The notes under the pieces are model-generated. The model made no database searches, was not told the DNA's origin, and saw nothing but the letters and a program-made list of their open reading frames with translations. A DNA stretch of 64,000 nucleotides from Phyllobacterium bourgognense (GTDB lineage: Bacteria > Pseudomonadota > Alphaproteobacteria > Rhizobiales > Rhizobiaceae). Shown here piece after piece: positions 8,646 through 17,931 of the stretch. Numbering within the stretch: position 1 is the stretch's first letter; each line of letters starts with the position of its first letter. Both the position numbers and the translations under genes were made by a program. The DNA is taken from NCBI RefSeq assembly GCF_003337575.1, contig NZ_QPJM01000017.1, forward strand, positions 1-64,000, in the 5' to 3' direction.

Positions 8646-9011
8646 TTGGAGATTAATCGGGTTTTTGCCGGTTTCGGCGGTCTGTTCGGGGCTGCAGGTA
8701 TTGCGGCCTATGCAGCGGCTGCCCACAGCGCGGAAGGTCATATGGCCACGATTGCGCCGATCCTGTTCATCCACGCTCCCGCATTTTTAGCGCTGTCGCT
8801 ATTAGCAAAGGTCAGTGGGCCAGCCTATTTCGGCGCGTGGGTGCTGGTGTTGGGGTTGCTATTCTTCATTGGCGATCTGGTGTCGCGCGATGTTACCGGC
8901 GACCGGTTATTTGCCTTTGCGGCACCGCTCGGCGGTTCGCTACTCATCCTTGGCTGGATTGTAGTTGCAGCGACGGCATTCCCGACGCTGGATTTCAAGC
9001 GCTTGGAATGA
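8646..9011 (+). CDS. DUF423 family membrane protein
   Basis: A 121-residue inner-membrane protein with four predicted helices, beginning with the DUF423-typical stretch AGFGGLFGAAGIAAYAAAAH. The family (YgdD-like) has no known function. The start is a TTG at 8646 with GGAGAAC seven bases upstream; no in-frame ATG near the N-terminus would keep the conserved first helix. It is probably transcribed with the aminotransferase, although nothing links the two functionally. Confidence 0.75.
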   Translation: MEINRVFAGFGGLFGAAGIAAYAAAAHSAEGHMATIAPILFIHAPAFLALSLLAKVSGPAYFGAWVLVLGLLFFIGDLVSRDVTGDRLFAFAAPLGGSLLILGWIVVAATAFPTLDFKRLE

Positions 9012-9017
9012 CTAGCG

Positions 9018-9557
9018 CTACCAACCGAAAATAGCGTCGATGACCCCGGGCCATTTGTTGATGATAGCAATGACACCGACGGCGATAGCGAGAAGACTGG
9101 CAAGCTTCGCAGTTGTCGGCAGGCCATCTACCCGCCCCCTGAGTTCTCCAAAAGCTGCGGCGGATGGGAGAGTATGTACATGACCGGTAAGCTGTCCTAG
9201 CGACTGAGTTAGCGCGGCGAATGATTCAACCGTCGGAAGCGTTTCAACCTTGCCTTTCAGATAGGCGACACCCTCTTTCAAGCCTGTAACATCCACCCTC
9301 AGACTTGAAACATCAACCTTCAGGCCCGAAACGTCTCCCTTCAAGCCCGAAACGTCTCCCTTCAGACCCGATATGTCACCCTTCAGGATTGAAACATCCT
9401 CCTTCAAGCCTGCAATGCCGTTGAGGATGACATCCAGCTTGCCGTCCATCTTCCCAAAAGATTTTTCCAGAAATGCGACGCGATGTTCCATATCTTCAAA
9501 TGTGCCACCGCCGTCGGCGGATTTCAAGCTCTCCAACCTTGTAGGTTTATGAGCCAC
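9018..9557 (-). CDS. Coiled-coil protein with heptad tandem repeats and C-terminal TM
   Basis: A 179-residue hypothetical protein. The centre (about 48-105) consists of eight seven-residue units of the type LKGDVSG. Leucine and valine recur at a/d positions, so a parallel coiled coil is expected. A transmembrane helix near the C-terminus (about 150-168, LASLLAIAVGVIAIINKW) would anchor it in the inner membrane as a tail-anchored oligomer. The DNA shows matching 21-bp tandem repeats, so heptad number could vary between strains. Some phage and hydrolase-linked proteins look similar, but I recognise no defined family. Convergent with DUF423, 6 bp away. Confidence 0.65.
   Translation of the reverse strand: MAHKPTRLESLKSADGGGTFEDMEHRVAFLEKSFGKMDGKLDVILNGIAGLKEDVSILKGDISGLKGDVSGLKGDVSGLKVDVSSLRVDVTGLKEGVAYLKGKVETLPTVESFAALTQSLGQLTGHVHTLPSAAAFGELRGRVDGLPTTAKLASLLAIAVGVIAIINKWPGVIDAIFGW
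9252..9411 (-). repeat. 21-bp tandem repeats encoding LKxDVSx heptads
   Basis: About seven imperfect 21-bp units lie inside the coiled-coil gene. The two central units are near identical (CTCCCTTCARGCCCGAAACG). Each unit encodes one heptad, so unit gain or loss keeps the frame. Confidence 0.7.
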
Positions 9558-9570
9558 GGCCGCCGCTCCT

Positions 9571-10071
9571 TTAACCTTCCCCCTTCAGCTTGGCATTGCA
9601 TAACTTGTAGTAGCCGCCGCCTTTTTCGATCCAGCGTGTGCCGCCAAGCGTACCGCCTTTCTTGTTCGCGCGGTATTGCTCAAGGCATGTGTGCATGCGG
9701 GCCTTGGCAGGTTTCTCTGCAGCAAATTTTGCGTCTATCGACGACGGAAACGTCGTCTTTCCGGACGGGGATCTGGCTACGACTTCCGTATTCTTCGCCG
9801 CTTGTTTGGGCTTATCTTCAGTCCTTTTTGTCTTGGCCTCCGCCGGATCAGCGATAGAATTTTCAACCGCCACCTCAGCGGGCGCGGTGCATTGTGCTTT
9901 ACGGAATTCGCTCCACGAAACACCCTCTGCCAAACCGGCACTTTGCGCCGCCTTGTACTTGACACTGCACTCTTTCATGCTCAAGGCGTTTGCGGAAGGG
10001 ATCAGCGCCAGCGGCAAGAGACTTGCTGTAACCAGGGTAGCGAATAGATGGGAAATGCGTCGTTCAAACAT
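9571..10071 (-). CDS. Exported cysteine-containing protein (PsiF-like repeats)
   Basis: A 166-residue predicted periplasmic protein. The signal peptide ends near ANALS (about residue 30). The mature part begins MKECSVKYKAAQ...FRKAQC, which resembles a PsiF-type MKxC...C unit. A low-complexity Lys/Pro/Glu/Ala linker follows (about 60-115) and then a second Cys pair (HTCLEQYRANK...YYKLCNAKLKG). Two conserved cysteine pairs suggest disulphides. A TTG at 10110 gives a longer frame, but the ATG at 10071 starts a proper signal peptide. Function unknown. It sits 13 bp upstream of the coiled-coil gene and may share its transcript. Confidence 0.65.
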   Translation of the reverse strand: MFERRISHLFATLVTASLLPLALIPSANALSMKECSVKYKAAQSAGLAEGVSWSEFRKAQCTAPAEVAVENSIADPAEAKTKRTEDKPKQAAKNTEVVARSPSGKTTFPSSIDAKFAAEKPAKARMHTCLEQYRANKKGGTLGGTRWIEKGGGYYKLCNAKLKGEG

Positions 10072-10177
10072 GAAATCACTCTGAAAATTGATTGATGAAA
10101 TCGACTCCAATTGGTTGACCGTACATGCATTGCTTCTGCTCCTCCATCCATACCTTCGTCTAGCAAGATGCCTCTTG

Positions 10178-10203
10178 AATTAATTGAACGTTCGTTTTAT
10201 TAA
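10178..10203 (+). promoter_or_regulatory. Candidate operator of the leucine-catabolism TetR protein
   Basis: An AT-rich partial dyad centred on GAACGTTC (10185-10192) lies 18-25 bp before the TetR start, flanked by TTAATT and TTATTAAT. Position and symmetry fit an autoregulatory operator. The -35/-10 elements are not clear. Confidence 0.4.
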
Positions 10204-10209
10204 TTTCAC

Positions 10210-10866
10210 ATGGCACGCACAACCGGATCAGATGGTGGAAAGACCCGCATCGCAATTGATGTCGCGGCAAAACATTTGATCGCCCGCGTCGGCTATGAAG
10301 CGATGTCGATGCGCCAGCTCGCGGACGAAGTGGGCGTGCAGCCCGCGGCCTTCTATCGCTATTACCCCAACAAGCAGGAGTTGCTGTTTTCGGTTATGCG
10401 GGGACACATGGATCGTGTGCTTGCAGCCTGGGAAGCCGAGAGCCGCAGCGCTCATACGGCGCTTGAAAAATTTTGCGCCTTCATTCGTTTCCATATCCGC
10501 TACCATGTGGAGCGGCGTGAGGACGTGCACATCGGGAATATGGAGCTACGCAGCCTCAACCCGGAAAACCGGGCCATTATTGTTGAATTGCGCGCGCGGT
10601 ACGAGAACAGCCTTCGAGATATACTCGACGACGGTATGGATACACGCGAATTTTCCATCGATGATATTGCGCTGACAACCCGCGCAATCATCGCGATGAT
10701 TACCGGAATCATGGTCTGGTTCCGGCCGGACGACAGGCTTAGTGTCGACGAGATTGCAGAAAAGTATGTCGACATGGGACTGCGCCTTGTTGGCGCCAAG
10801 AAGATTACGACAACTAAAACGGGAGGACGAAATGTACCAGTCGGGCCTAAGATTCGGCGTCTCTGA
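10210..10866 (+). CDS. TetR family regulator of the leucine-catabolism operon
   Basis: A 218-residue TetR-type regulator whose helix-turn-helix is at about residues 36-55 ([21 protein letters not shown]). The C-terminal domain looks like the group that binds acyl-CoA or fatty-acid ligands, so sensing of a leucine-derived acyl-CoA is a reasonable inference. It is the first gene of the operon; its last 35 bases overlap the start of the dehydrogenase gene in another frame. The tail after residue 200 ([19 protein letters not shown]) is basic and lies in that overlap. Expected role: derepression of ivd and mcc genes when leucine or isovalerate is available. Confidence 0.85.
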   Translation: MARTTGSDGGKTRIAIDVAAKHLIARVGYEAMSMRQLADEVGVQPAAFYRYYPNKQELLFSVMRGHMDRVLAAWEAESRSAHTALEKFCAFIRFHIRYHVERREDVHIGNMELRSLNPENRAIIVELRARYENSLRDILDDGMDTREFSIDDIALTTRAIIAMITGIMVWFRPDDRLSVDEIAEKYVDMGLRLVGAKKITTTKTGGRNVPVGPKIRRL

Positions 10867-11995
10867 GGAAATCGAAGCACTGCGGGAAACGGTGCACCGG
10901 TTTGCGCAGGCGGAGATAGCACCGCTGGCGGCCGAGACCGATAGATCCAATCAATTCCCCATGCACCTCTGGCAAAAAATGGGCGAGCTCGGCCTGCTCG
11001 GAATGACTGCCGACCCCGAGTTTGGTGGATCGGGTCTCGGATACCTTGCACATACGATCGCGTTGGAAGAAATCTCCCGCGCCTCGGCATCGGTCGGTCT
11101 CTCTTATGGTGCGCATTCCAATCTTTGCGTCAACCAGATCAACCGCTGGGGCACCCCGGAGCAGAAGGCAAAGTATCTGCCGAAACTCTGCTCGGGTGAA
11201 CATGTCGGCGCACTTGCCATGTCAGAACCGGGCGCAGGCTCCGACGTCGTTTCGATGAAACTGCGCGCCGACAAGAAGAATGACCGTTATGTTCTGAACG
11301 GTAACAAGATGTGGATCACCAATGGTCCGGACGCGAGCACGTTAGTAGTCTACGCGAAGTCGGATCCCGCCGCGGGCTCGCGTGGAATCACAGCCTTTCT
11401 GATCGAAAAGGAATTCAAGGGTTTTACCACCGCGCAAAAGCTCGACAAGCTTGGCATGCGCGGTTCCAATACGTGCGAGCTCGTATTCGAGGACTGCGAA
11501 GTGCCATTTGAAAATGTACTTGGCGAAGAGGGCCAGGGTGCCAAAATTCTGATGTCGGGGTTGGACTATGAGCGCGTCGTGCTTGCCGGTGGACCATTGG
11601 GAGTGATGGACGCCTGTCTGGATGTGGTTGTCCCCTACGTGCATGAACGCAAGCAATTTGGCCAACCGATCGGAGAATTCCAGCTGATGCAGGGCAAACT
11701 GGCAGACATGTACACGACGACGAATGCTTGCCGGGCCTATGTTTACGCCGTGGCAGCCGCCTGTGATCGGGGCGAAACCACACGCAAGGATGCAGCAGGG
11801 TGCGTTCTGTACGCTGCAGAGAAAGCAACATGGTGCGCGCTTGGGGCCATCCAGGCGCTCGGTGGCAATGGCTATATCAACGACTATCCGACCGGACGGC
11901 TGTTGCGCGATGCCAAGCTTTACGAAATCGGCGCTGGCACCAGCGAGATACGGCGCATGCTTATCGGCAGGGAAATGTTTGCAGAGAGCGCTTGA
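10832..11995 (+). CDS. ivd: Isovaleryl-CoA dehydrogenase
   Basis: A 387-residue FAD-dependent acyl-CoA dehydrogenase that oxidises isovaleryl-CoA to 3-methylcrotonyl-CoA in leucine breakdown. Glu247 in [12 protein letters not shown] is the catalytic base at the position typical of isovaleryl-CoA dehydrogenases rather than the C-terminal position of medium-chain enzymes. FAD motifs ([17 protein letters not shown]) and the C-terminal [15 protein letters not shown] are present. The ATG at 10832 has GGGAGGA four to five bases upstream; a longer in-frame start at 10742 lies inside the TetR gene. The carboxylase genes follow at once, which supports the substrate. Electrons go to ETF and then to the ETF-ubiquinone oxidoreductase encoded near 25 kb. 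Confidence 0.95.
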   Translation: MYQSGLRFGVSEEIEALRETVHRFAQAEIAPLAAETDRSNQFPMHLWQKMGELGLLGMTADPEFGGSGLGYLAHTIALEEISRASASVGLSYGAHSNLCVNQINRWGTPEQKAKYLPKLCSGEHVGALAMSEPGAGSDVVSMKLRADKKNDRYVLNGNKMWITNGPDASTLVVYAKSDPAAGSRGITAFLIEKEFKGFTTAQKLDKLGMRGSNTCELVFEDCEVPFENVLGEEGQGAKILMSGLDYERVVLAGGPLGVMDACLDVVVPYVHERKQFGQPIGEFQLMQGKLADMYTTTNACRAYVYAVAAACDRGETTRKDAAGCVLYAAEKATWCALGAIQALGGNGYINDYPTGRLLRDAKLYEIGAGTSEIRRMLIGREMFAESA

Positions 11996-12040
11996 GCCAC
12001 CACAACTGCTACGATCTACTTGCCGATAACAGGAGACCGC

Positions 12041-13648
12041 ATGACCGTCCTCACCTCCCAGATCAGCACCACGTCCGAAAGCTTTACTGCCAATACAAAG
12101 CGAATGCAGGCACTGGTCGGTGATATCCGGGCCAAGGCGGAACTGGTAATCAAGGGCGGTACGGATGAGGCGCGCGAGCGACACACGTCGCGCGGCAAGC
12201 TCCTCCCGCGTGATCGCTTGGCGCAGCTTCTGGATGCCGGTTCGCCCTTTCTGGAAATTGGCCAGTTTGCCGCCTGGGATATGTATGACGATACAATTTC
12301 ATCCGCCGGTCTGATTGCAGGGATCGGCCGGGTATCCGGCAAGGAAGTGATGATCGTCATCAATGATGCGACGGTGAAGGGTGGCACCTATTATCCGTTG
12401 ACGGTGAAAAAGCATCTGCGGGCGCAGGAGATCGCCATGCAGAATAATCTGCCCTGCCTCTATCTTGTGGATTCCGGTGGCGCAAATCTTCCCAACCAGG
12501 ACGAGGTGTTTCCGGATCGAGAGCATTTTGGCCGTATCTTCTACAACCAGGCAAACATGTCGGCGGCGGGCATCCCGCAGATCGCCGTGGTCATGGGATC
12601 ATGCACGGCGGGTGGCGCCTATGTGCCCGCCATGTCGGAAGAAACCATCATGGTCAAAGGCCAGGCAACGATTTTTCTTGCCGGCCCTCCCTTGGTCAAA
12701 GCAGCGACAGGTGAAGAGGTTTCGGCAGAGGAACTCGGCGGTGCGGAAGTGCATACACGCGAGTCCGGCGTTGCCGACCACTACGCCGTGGATGATGCGC
12801 ACGCGCTTGCCATTGCCCGGCGTATCGTTGGAAACCTGAATCGAAAGAAGGAGATAGGTCTCGATCTTCGCAAGGTGATTCCGCCGCTTTATGATCCACA
12901 TGAACTTTACGGCATCATACCGAGCGATCTGCGCCAGCCATACGATGCGCGGGAATTGATCGCCCGCATTGTCGATGGTTCGGAATTCGACGAGTTCAAG
13001 CAGAACTATGGCACGACGCTGATAACCGGCTTTGCGCATCTCTACGGCATGCCGGTTGGTATCATCGCCAATAATGGCGTGCTATTTTCCGAGAGCGCGC
13101 TGAAAGGTACCCATTTCATCGAGCTGTGCACGCAGCGCGGCATCCCGCTGGTCTTCCTGCAGAACATCACCGGGTTCATGGTTGGACGCTCCTACGAGGC
13201 TGGCGGGATCGCCAAGGATGGCGCCAAGCTTGTCACGGCTGTCGCTACAGCGCGTGTGCCCAAGGTAACGATGATCGTCGGCGGTTCGTTTGGCGCCGGC
13301 AATTACGGCATGTGCGGCAGAGCCTTTTCGCCGCGCTTCCTCTGGATGTGGCCGAATGCCCGCATTTCGGTCATGGGCGGCGAACAGGCGGCCACCGTTC
13401 TGGCGCTGGTCAAGCGAAAGGGCATCGAGCGCAAGGGTGGAGAGTGGTCAGCCAGCGATGAAGCGGCATTCCGGGCGCCGATTCTTGAAAAATATGAGCG
13501 CGAGGGTCATCCGCTCTATTCCTCGGCGCGGCTTTGGGATGATGGCATCATCGACCCGGCAAAAAGCCGCGAAGTGCTGGCGCTTTCCCTTTCTGCAGCG
13601 CTGAACGCGCCTATCGAGGAAACGCGCTTTGGCATGTTCAGGATGTGA
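12041..13648 (+). CDS. mccB: Methylcrotonyl-CoA carboxylase beta (carboxyltransferase) subunit
   Basis: A 535-residue carboxyltransferase that moves CO2 from biotin to 3-methylcrotonyl-CoA, giving 3-methylglutaconyl-CoA. It has two crotonase-fold halves. The oxyanion-hole glycines lie in [17 protein letters not shown] and [20 protein letters not shown], and the second is characteristic of MCC beta rather than propionyl-CoA carboxylase. Length equals that of known MCC beta chains. ATG 12041 has AGGAGA in front; a TTG at 12020 would add seven residues without a ribosome site. It lies 45 bp after ivd and 14 bp before the alpha subunit. Confidence 0.95.
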   Translation: MTVLTSQISTTSESFTANTKRMQALVGDIRAKAELVIKGGTDEARERHTSRGKLLPRDRLAQLLDAGSPFLEIGQFAAWDMYDDTISSAGLIAGIGRVSGKEVMIVINDATVKGGTYYPLTVKKHLRAQEIAMQNNLPCLYLVDSGGANLPNQDEVFPDREHFGRIFYNQANMSAAGIPQIAVVMGSCTAGGAYVPAMSEETIMVKGQATIFLAGPPLVKAATGEEVSAEELGGAEVHTRESGVADHYAVDDAHALAIARRIVGNLNRKKEIGLDLRKVIPPLYDPHELYGIIPSDLRQPYDARELIARIVDGSEFDEFKQNYGTTLITGFAHLYGMPVGIIANNGVLFSESALKGTHFIELCTQRGIPLVFLQNITGFMVGRSYEAGGIAKDGAKLVTAVATARVPKVTMIVGGSFGAGNYGMCGRAFSPRFLWMWPNARISVMGGEQAATVLALVKRKGIERKGGEWSASDEAAFRAPILEKYEREGHPLYSSARLWDDGIIDPAKSREVLALSLSAALNAPIEETRFGMFRM

Positions 13649-13662
13649 TGGGAGCGAAAACA

Positions 13663-15678
13663 ATGACAAAAATGTTCTCCAGAATCCTCATTGCCAATCG
13701 TGGCGAAATCGCCTGCCGCGTCATTCGTACGGCGCAGAGAATGGGTATCGGCACTGTCGCGGTCTATTCCGATGCAGATGCGCACGCGCTGCACGTGGCG
13801 ATGGCCGATGAGGCGGTTCATATTGGTCCCGCACCCGTCACCGACAGTTATCTGCGGGCCGACCACGTCATCGACGCTGCCCTGAAAAGTGGAGCCGAGG
13901 CCATTCATCCTGGCTATGGGTTCCTTTCCGAGAATCCGGGTTTTGTCGATGCCGTGGTGAAAGCCGGTCTGGTCTTTATCGGACCTTCCGCGGATTCCAT
14001 CCGGGCCATGGGGCTCAAGGATGCAGCCAAACGGTTGATGGAAAAGGCCGGCGTGCCTGTCGTTCCGGGCTATCATGGCGAGGCGCAGGAACTGGTCGTG
14101 CTCGCCTCCAAAGCGCGCGAGATCGGTTATCCGGTCCTGATCAAGGCGCGCGCCGGCGGTGGCGGCAAAGGCATGCGCAAGGTCGACAATCCCGATGATT
14201 TCGCCGAGGCGCTGGGAAGCGCGCGGCGCGAAGCCAAGAGTGCGTTTGGTGATGATCGTGTGCTGGTTGAAAAGTACATCGCCAAACCCCGCCATATCGA
14301 AGTGCAGGTATTTGGCGACAATCACGGCAATGTTGTGCATCTCTACGAGCGCGATTGCTCGCTGCAACGCCGCCATCAAAAGGTCATCGAGGAAGCCCCT
14401 GCCCCAGGCATCACCGCAGAGGTGCGCTCTGCAATGACCAGTGCGGCCGTCAAGGCAGCGCAAGCGATCAACTATTCCGGCGCGGGCACCATCGAATTTA
14501 TCGTCGATGCCACGGAAGGGCTGAAGCCCGACCGTTTCTGGTTCATGGAAATGAATACGCGGCTGCAGGTGGAACACCCGGTAACCGAGATGATCACCGG
14601 GCTTGACCTGGTAGAGTGGCAATTGCGTGTTGCGGCAGGCGAAGAGTTGCCACTATCCCAAAAGCAAATCCCTCTCTACGGCCATGCTATCGAGGCGCGG
14701 CTCTATGCGGAAGACCCTGCGAAAAGTTTCCTGCCAGCCATCGGCACGCTGCACCATCTGTCGTTTCCCAATGCACTGCAGGACGGCGAGGTTCGTGTCG
14801 AAACCGGCGTTCGGACTGGCGATACGATCTCGCCCTACTATGATCCAATGATCGCCAAGCTTGTGGTGCACGGCGCCGATCGCCCATTTGCGCTTGCCGC
14901 AATGGAGAGCGCACTGAGCCAAACGGAAATTGCCGGTACGACCACGAACGCGCCATTCCTGTCGGCGCTGATCCGCCATCAGGGATTTGCCGCAGGTGAC
15001 GTCGATACAGGACTGATCGACCGCGATCTTGCAGGATTGATCGTTCCCATGGCGACGCCACCTGGTGCCAAGGAACTGGCTATCCTCTCTGCCAGCGGTC
15101 TCCTGAAGCGACCGGTCCATGGTGATCCGTGGACTGCCCTGCGCGGCTACAGTCATCACAACGGGCTGGCCTATCCCGTCTTGCTCGAAAACGCCGGACA
15201 GATCGTGCGGTATGGTGTGTCAGTGCTTGGAGACGAGCGCTACGCGATTTCCGGTTCCGATGCTGTTATCGAACTGCGTGTACGACATGAACCGCAAGGC
15301 TGGCACCTCACCGGCAAGGGCATGAATTTGCGGGCGAAGACCATCGCTATAGCGCATGGCGTAGCCGTAGTCCCCAATGGAATGGCAACGACGTTCAGCA
15401 TCGCCGATCCTTTTCTGCTCGCCGAACAGACAGGCAGCGCCGGAGACCGGCTTACCGCTCCGATGCCGGGCCTGGTGAAGGCCGTGCGGGTAGCCGCCGG
15501 TGATCTGGTCAAAAAAGGTCAGATATTGCTGGTGCTCGAAGCCATGAAAATGGAGCACTCGATTACTGCGCCGCATGATGGCAAAATTGCCGAGATCGTG
15601 TCCGGAAACTCGCAAGTCAAAGAGAATTTCCCCTTGGTGCGGTTTGAGGAAGCACCTGCCGATACAACCAAGAATTGA
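13663..15678 (+). CDS. mccA: Methylcrotonyl-CoA carboxylase alpha (biotin carboxylase/BCCP) subunit
   Basis: A 671-residue biotin-containing subunit. The biotin carboxylase domain (about 1-450) starts RILIANRGEIACRVIRTAQ, has the ATP-grasp glycine loop KARAGGGGKGM at 161-171 and the MNTRLQVEHPVTEM catalytic segment. A linker (BT) region follows, then a C-terminal biotinyl domain with Lys629 in EAMKMEHS as the biotin site. The ATG at 13663 has GGGAGCG seven bases upstream; an upstream start at 13645 overlaps mccB and lacks a site. With mccB it forms the leucine-pathway carboxylase. Genes for methylglutaconyl-CoA hydratase and HMG-CoA lyase are not in this operon, unlike many liu clusters. Confidence 0.95.
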   Translation: MTKMFSRILIANRGEIACRVIRTAQRMGIGTVAVYSDADAHALHVAMADEAVHIGPAPVTDSYLRADHVIDAALKSGAEAIHPGYGFLSENPGFVDAVVKAGLVFIGPSADSIRAMGLKDAAKRLMEKAGVPVVPGYHGEAQELVVLASKAREIGYPVLIKARAGGGGKGMRKVDNPDDFAEALGSARREAKSAFGDDRVLVEKYIAKPRHIEVQVFGDNHGNVVHLYERDCSLQRRHQKVIEEAPAPGITAEVRSAMTSAAVKAAQAINYSGAGTIEFIVDATEGLKPDRFWFMEMNTRLQVEHPVTEMITGLDLVEWQLRVAAGEELPLSQKQIPLYGHAIEARLYAEDPAKSFLPAIGTLHHLSFPNALQDGEVRVETGVRTGDTISPYYDPMIAKLVVHGADRPFALAAMESALSQTEIAGTTTNAPFLSALIRHQGFAAGDVDTGLIDRDLAGLIVPMATPPGAKELAILSASGLLKRPVHGDPWTALRGYSHHNGLAYPVLLENAGQIVRYGVSVLGDERYAISGSDAVIELRVRHEPQGWHLTGKGMNLRAKTIAIAHGVAVVPNGMATTFSIADPFLLAEQTGSAGDRLTAPMPGLVKAVRVAAGDLVKKGQILLVLEAMKMEHSITAPHDGKIAEIVSGNSQVKENFPLVRFEEAPADTTKN

Positions 15679-15770
15679 GGCAGAAATGTTGGATAACGCG
15701 TGCTAGAACGAGCGCGGCACTCGACCGAGCGTCAAATCGAAGAGTTTTCCTACGTCAAGGAGATCGACCC

Positions 15771-16298
15771 GTGGCTAAAAAATCCCTGCAGACCATCAAA
15801 CGTGCACCGACCGCTACCCCCAGCGATCTGGGCGGTAACGCAGTGCGCGATATCGCTGGAGCGGTAAATGCTCTGCTCGCAGATACATTCGCAATTTATA
15901 TGAAGACCAAGAATTTTCACTGGCACATGAGCGGCCCGCACTTTCGCGATTTCCATCTCCTGCTGGACGAACAGGCAGAGCAGATTTTCGCGATGACCGA
16001 CGTCCTCGCCGAACGGGTCCGGAAGATCGGGGGCACCACGTTGAAGTCCATTGGACAGATCGGCGCCCAACAGCGTATCCCCGACAATGATGCCAATTTC
16101 GTCACGCCGGAAGACATGCTGGCGGAGCTCCGCGACGACACCAAAAGCTTCATCGGCTATCTGCGCCAGGTTCACGAGCTCTGCAGCGAGCATGGCGACA
16201 GCGCCACCACAAGTATCATCGAAAACTTCATAGATGAGACAGAGCGCAGGCACTGGTTCCTGTTCGAAGCCACACGCGTCGGACCGGCCAGCATCTAA
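15771..16298 (+). CDS. dps: Dps family ferroxidase / DNA-protection protein
   Basis: A 175-residue ferritin-like protein that forms 12-mers, oxidises Fe(II) with peroxide and can protect DNA. All five inter-subunit ferroxidase ligands are present with standard spacing: His50, His62, Asp66, Asp77 and Glu81. The Lys-rich N-terminus (AKKSLQTIKRAPTATP) could contact DNA. The start is a GTG at 15771 with AAGGAG eight bases upstream; a longer frame from 15675 has no site. It begins 92 bp after mccA and ends at a strong terminator, so it may have its own promoter. No OxyR or Fur site is obvious by eye. Confidence 0.9.
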   Translation: MAKKSLQTIKRAPTATPSDLGGNAVRDIAGAVNALLADTFAIYMKTKNFHWHMSGPHFRDFHLLLDEQAEQIFAMTDVLAERVRKIGGTTLKSIGQIGAQQRIPDNDANFVTPEDMLAELRDDTKSFIGYLRQVHELCSEHGDSATTSIIENFIDETERRHWFLFEATRVGPASI

Positions 16299-16312
16299 GC
16301 GGCGAACAAAAC

Positions 16313-16339
16313 AAACTCCAGCTTTCCAAGCTGGAGTTT
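16313..16339 (+). terminator. Intrinsic terminator after dps
   Basis: A perfect 12-bp stem, AAACTCCAGCTT / AAGCTGGAGTTT, with a 3-nt TCC loop. The arms themselves supply A and T tracts on both sides, so it can work in both directions and probably also ends the convergent gene at 16347. Confidence 0.85.
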
Positions 16340-16346
16340 CCAATGC

Positions 16347-16577
16347 TCAATCATTGGCCTTGACCGGCCGGGCCTTCTGGTCCCGGGCGTCGGCGATGAG
16401 CGCTTCAACCGCTGAAATGTTGAGAGATAAGGTGGCAACTTTGTTCAATGTGTTGTTATCCGGAAATGCTTTCGACTTGGCAGACAACAATATCAGCTGC
16501 TTTTGAGCATCCATTAATCTCGATAGCAATCCTTCAAGATCGTCAAGCATAACTTCCCCGTCTTCATCAAGAATCAT
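16347..16577 (-). CDS. Small hypothetical protein
   Basis: A 76-residue protein starting MILDEDGEVMLDDLEGLLSR, predicted mostly helical and acidic at the N-terminus, with KKARP-like basic residues near the end (DQKARPVKAND). A longer frame opens at 16670, but its first 31 residues are cysteine-rich and unlike the rest. No domain is recognised. It is convergent with dps and shares the bidirectional terminator. Confidence 0.45.
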   Translation of the reverse strand: MILDEDGEVMLDDLEGLLSRLMDAQKQLILLSAKSKAFPDNNTLNKVATLSLNISAVEALIADARDQKARPVKAND

Positions 16578-16703
16578 ACGTACGCACAGCCACACTCCAT
16601 ACGTGACAAGGCAATCAATTGTATACCCACGGTTGCAAACATTACGATATCCCGTTGTGATTGAGTTCACAATATGGGATTTTGTGCAGAATGGGTTGTG
16701 GCC

Positions 16704-16970
16704 TTAGTGGGAGGTCATCCATTCGCGCGCACCACGCAGGGCCGCAGCGATATCGGGCTTCGACATTGATTGAGCAAGTTCCGCCCGCAGTTCTGCCGCC
16801 CGGTCGCACCCTTTGATGGCGGCGATATTGAACCATTTATGGGCAGCCACGAGATCGATAGCGCAATCCCGGCCTGTTGCGTACATAATTCCCATTTCGA
16901 AGAGAATATCTGTCTGCGCCGAGCCTCCGGCGTGCCCACTATCGGTATATTGAAGATCAAAGCGTGCCAT
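16704..16970 (-). CDS. Small Sel1-like repeat protein
   Basis: An 88-residue soluble protein. The segment FEMGIMYATGRDCAIDLVAAHKWFNIAAIKG (residues 24-54) matches the Sel1-like repeat pattern (LGxMYxxGxGVxxDxxxAxxWFxxAA), an alpha/alpha hairpin used for protein binding. A second partial helix pair follows (DRAAELRAELAQSM, the typical capping of rhizobial single-Sel1 proteins). Such proteins recur in Rhizobiales, are often cytoplasmic, and have no assigned role. No signal peptide is present. Confidence 0.75.
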   Translation of the reverse strand: MARFDLQYTDSGHAGGSAQTDILFEMGIMYATGRDCAIDLVAAHKWFNIAAIKGCDRAAELRAELAQSMSKPDIAAALRGAREWMTSH

Positions 16971-16978
16971 TTTACCAA

Positions 16979-17410
16979 ATTCCTCGTTGAACCCGAATCG
17001 TTACTTGACGAATTCCCTGTTAGACTTCTGAGAACCGCTCGTTTTGTTGTTTGGCGTGTTCTTTTGATGCTTTCGATAATGCAGCATAGGCTTGAAATTG
17101 CTGTTAAAGGGCATGATTAACCGGGCACAAACAAAACAAAAACAACTCGTAAATTTGGGAATTCATTAAATATAACGCGCCAGCAATTGCGGGTATTTGT
17201 CGAAAACTCTCGTAAAATGCAGGTAAGCCATTTCAAGCATTTGATAACCAAAGAACAGGTTTGCCAGGCGAGGAGTGATTATAATTTCGTGACATTGCAT
17301 GGCTGCAAGGATCGAAATTCTGTCGAAAGTGACCTTGAATTACGTTTACGTATGCGTAATATCGCCGGACTGCGTGGATGGTGTGCAGCCACGCATTTCG
17401 GGAGGAAAGT
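16979..17410. other. Intergenic region without a recognised gene
   Basis: About 430 bp with AT-rich stretches near 17130-17180. No convincing coding frame. It must hold the promoters of the Sel1-like gene (leftward) and the DUF2147 gene (rightward), but no clear -35/-10 pair stands out. Confidence 0.5.
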
Positions 17411-17758
17411 ATGAAGCGCAAAATAGTGCTGGCCTGTGCCGGTTTCATCTTCATGGCAGGCCCTGCCCTTGCGGAAGAGCCTATCGTTGGCTCCTGGAAG
17501 CGGCCAAACGGAACCATCATTCAGTATTCGTCGTGCGGTGCGGATTCCTACTGCGGCACCGTTTTGACGGGGGAGTACAAGGGCAAATCGATTGGTTCAA
17601 TGTCGGGCAAAGACGGGTCCTATAAGGGCACGGTCAACAAGCTCGATGAAGGCAAGACCTATAATGGCAAGGCGACGGCCAGCGGGAGCAAGCTCTCGCT
17701 TTCCGGATGCGTGATGGGTGGGCTGATCTGCAAGAGCGAAAGCCTGACGCGGCAGTAG
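17411..17758 (+). CDS. Exported DUF2147 family protein
   Basis: A 115-residue periplasmic protein. The signal peptide MKRKIVLACAGFIFMAGPALAE cleaves after ALA (about residue 21). The mature part has the DUF2147 start IVGSWKRPNGTIIQYSSCGADSYCG and ends LSGCVMGGLICKSESLTRQ; the four cysteines (residues 42, 48, 101, 108) probably form disulphides. The family is a small beta-barrel with unknown function, common in Alphaproteobacteria. The ATG at 17411 has GGAGGAAAG directly upstream, an ideal ribosome site. Confidence 0.85.
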   Translation: MKRKIVLACAGFIFMAGPALAEEPIVGSWKRPNGTIIQYSSCGADSYCGTVLTGEYKGKSIGSMSGKDGSYKGTVNKLDEGKTYNGKATASGSKLSLSGCVMGGLICKSESLTRQ

Positions 17759-17820
17759 ACAACGCCGGGGCCTAGACCAGATGCCACTTGGCAATATGAC
17801 GGAAAATGTTATCTTGTTGT

Positions 17821-17931
17821 TGGAGCAGGAGGCAGGTTTTCACCCGCCTCCCTTTTCTTAGTTTATTGAAAAGGACCCGGACGATGACTTGCTTGCCTGT
17901 CCGGGTCCTTTTCAATTCCAGGGTGACCCTA
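17821..17931. repeat. Double-hairpin dispersed repeat, copy A
   Basis: A roughly 110-bp element with two hairpins. The first (GGAGGCAGG, loop TTTTCA, CCCGCCTCC; one mismatch) is followed by CTTTTC. The second has a perfect 15-bp stem, 17868-17882 with 17899-17913 (GAAAAGGACCCGGAC), and a 16-nt loop. Copy B at 23131-23241 is similar at about two of three positions with the same hairpin order. It also works as a terminator behind the DUF2147 gene. Confidence 0.75.

Noticed and set aside
9252-9411. Regularly spaced repeats, possible CRISPR
   Set aside because: Units are contiguous 21-bp coding repeats without unique spacers and no cas genes are near.
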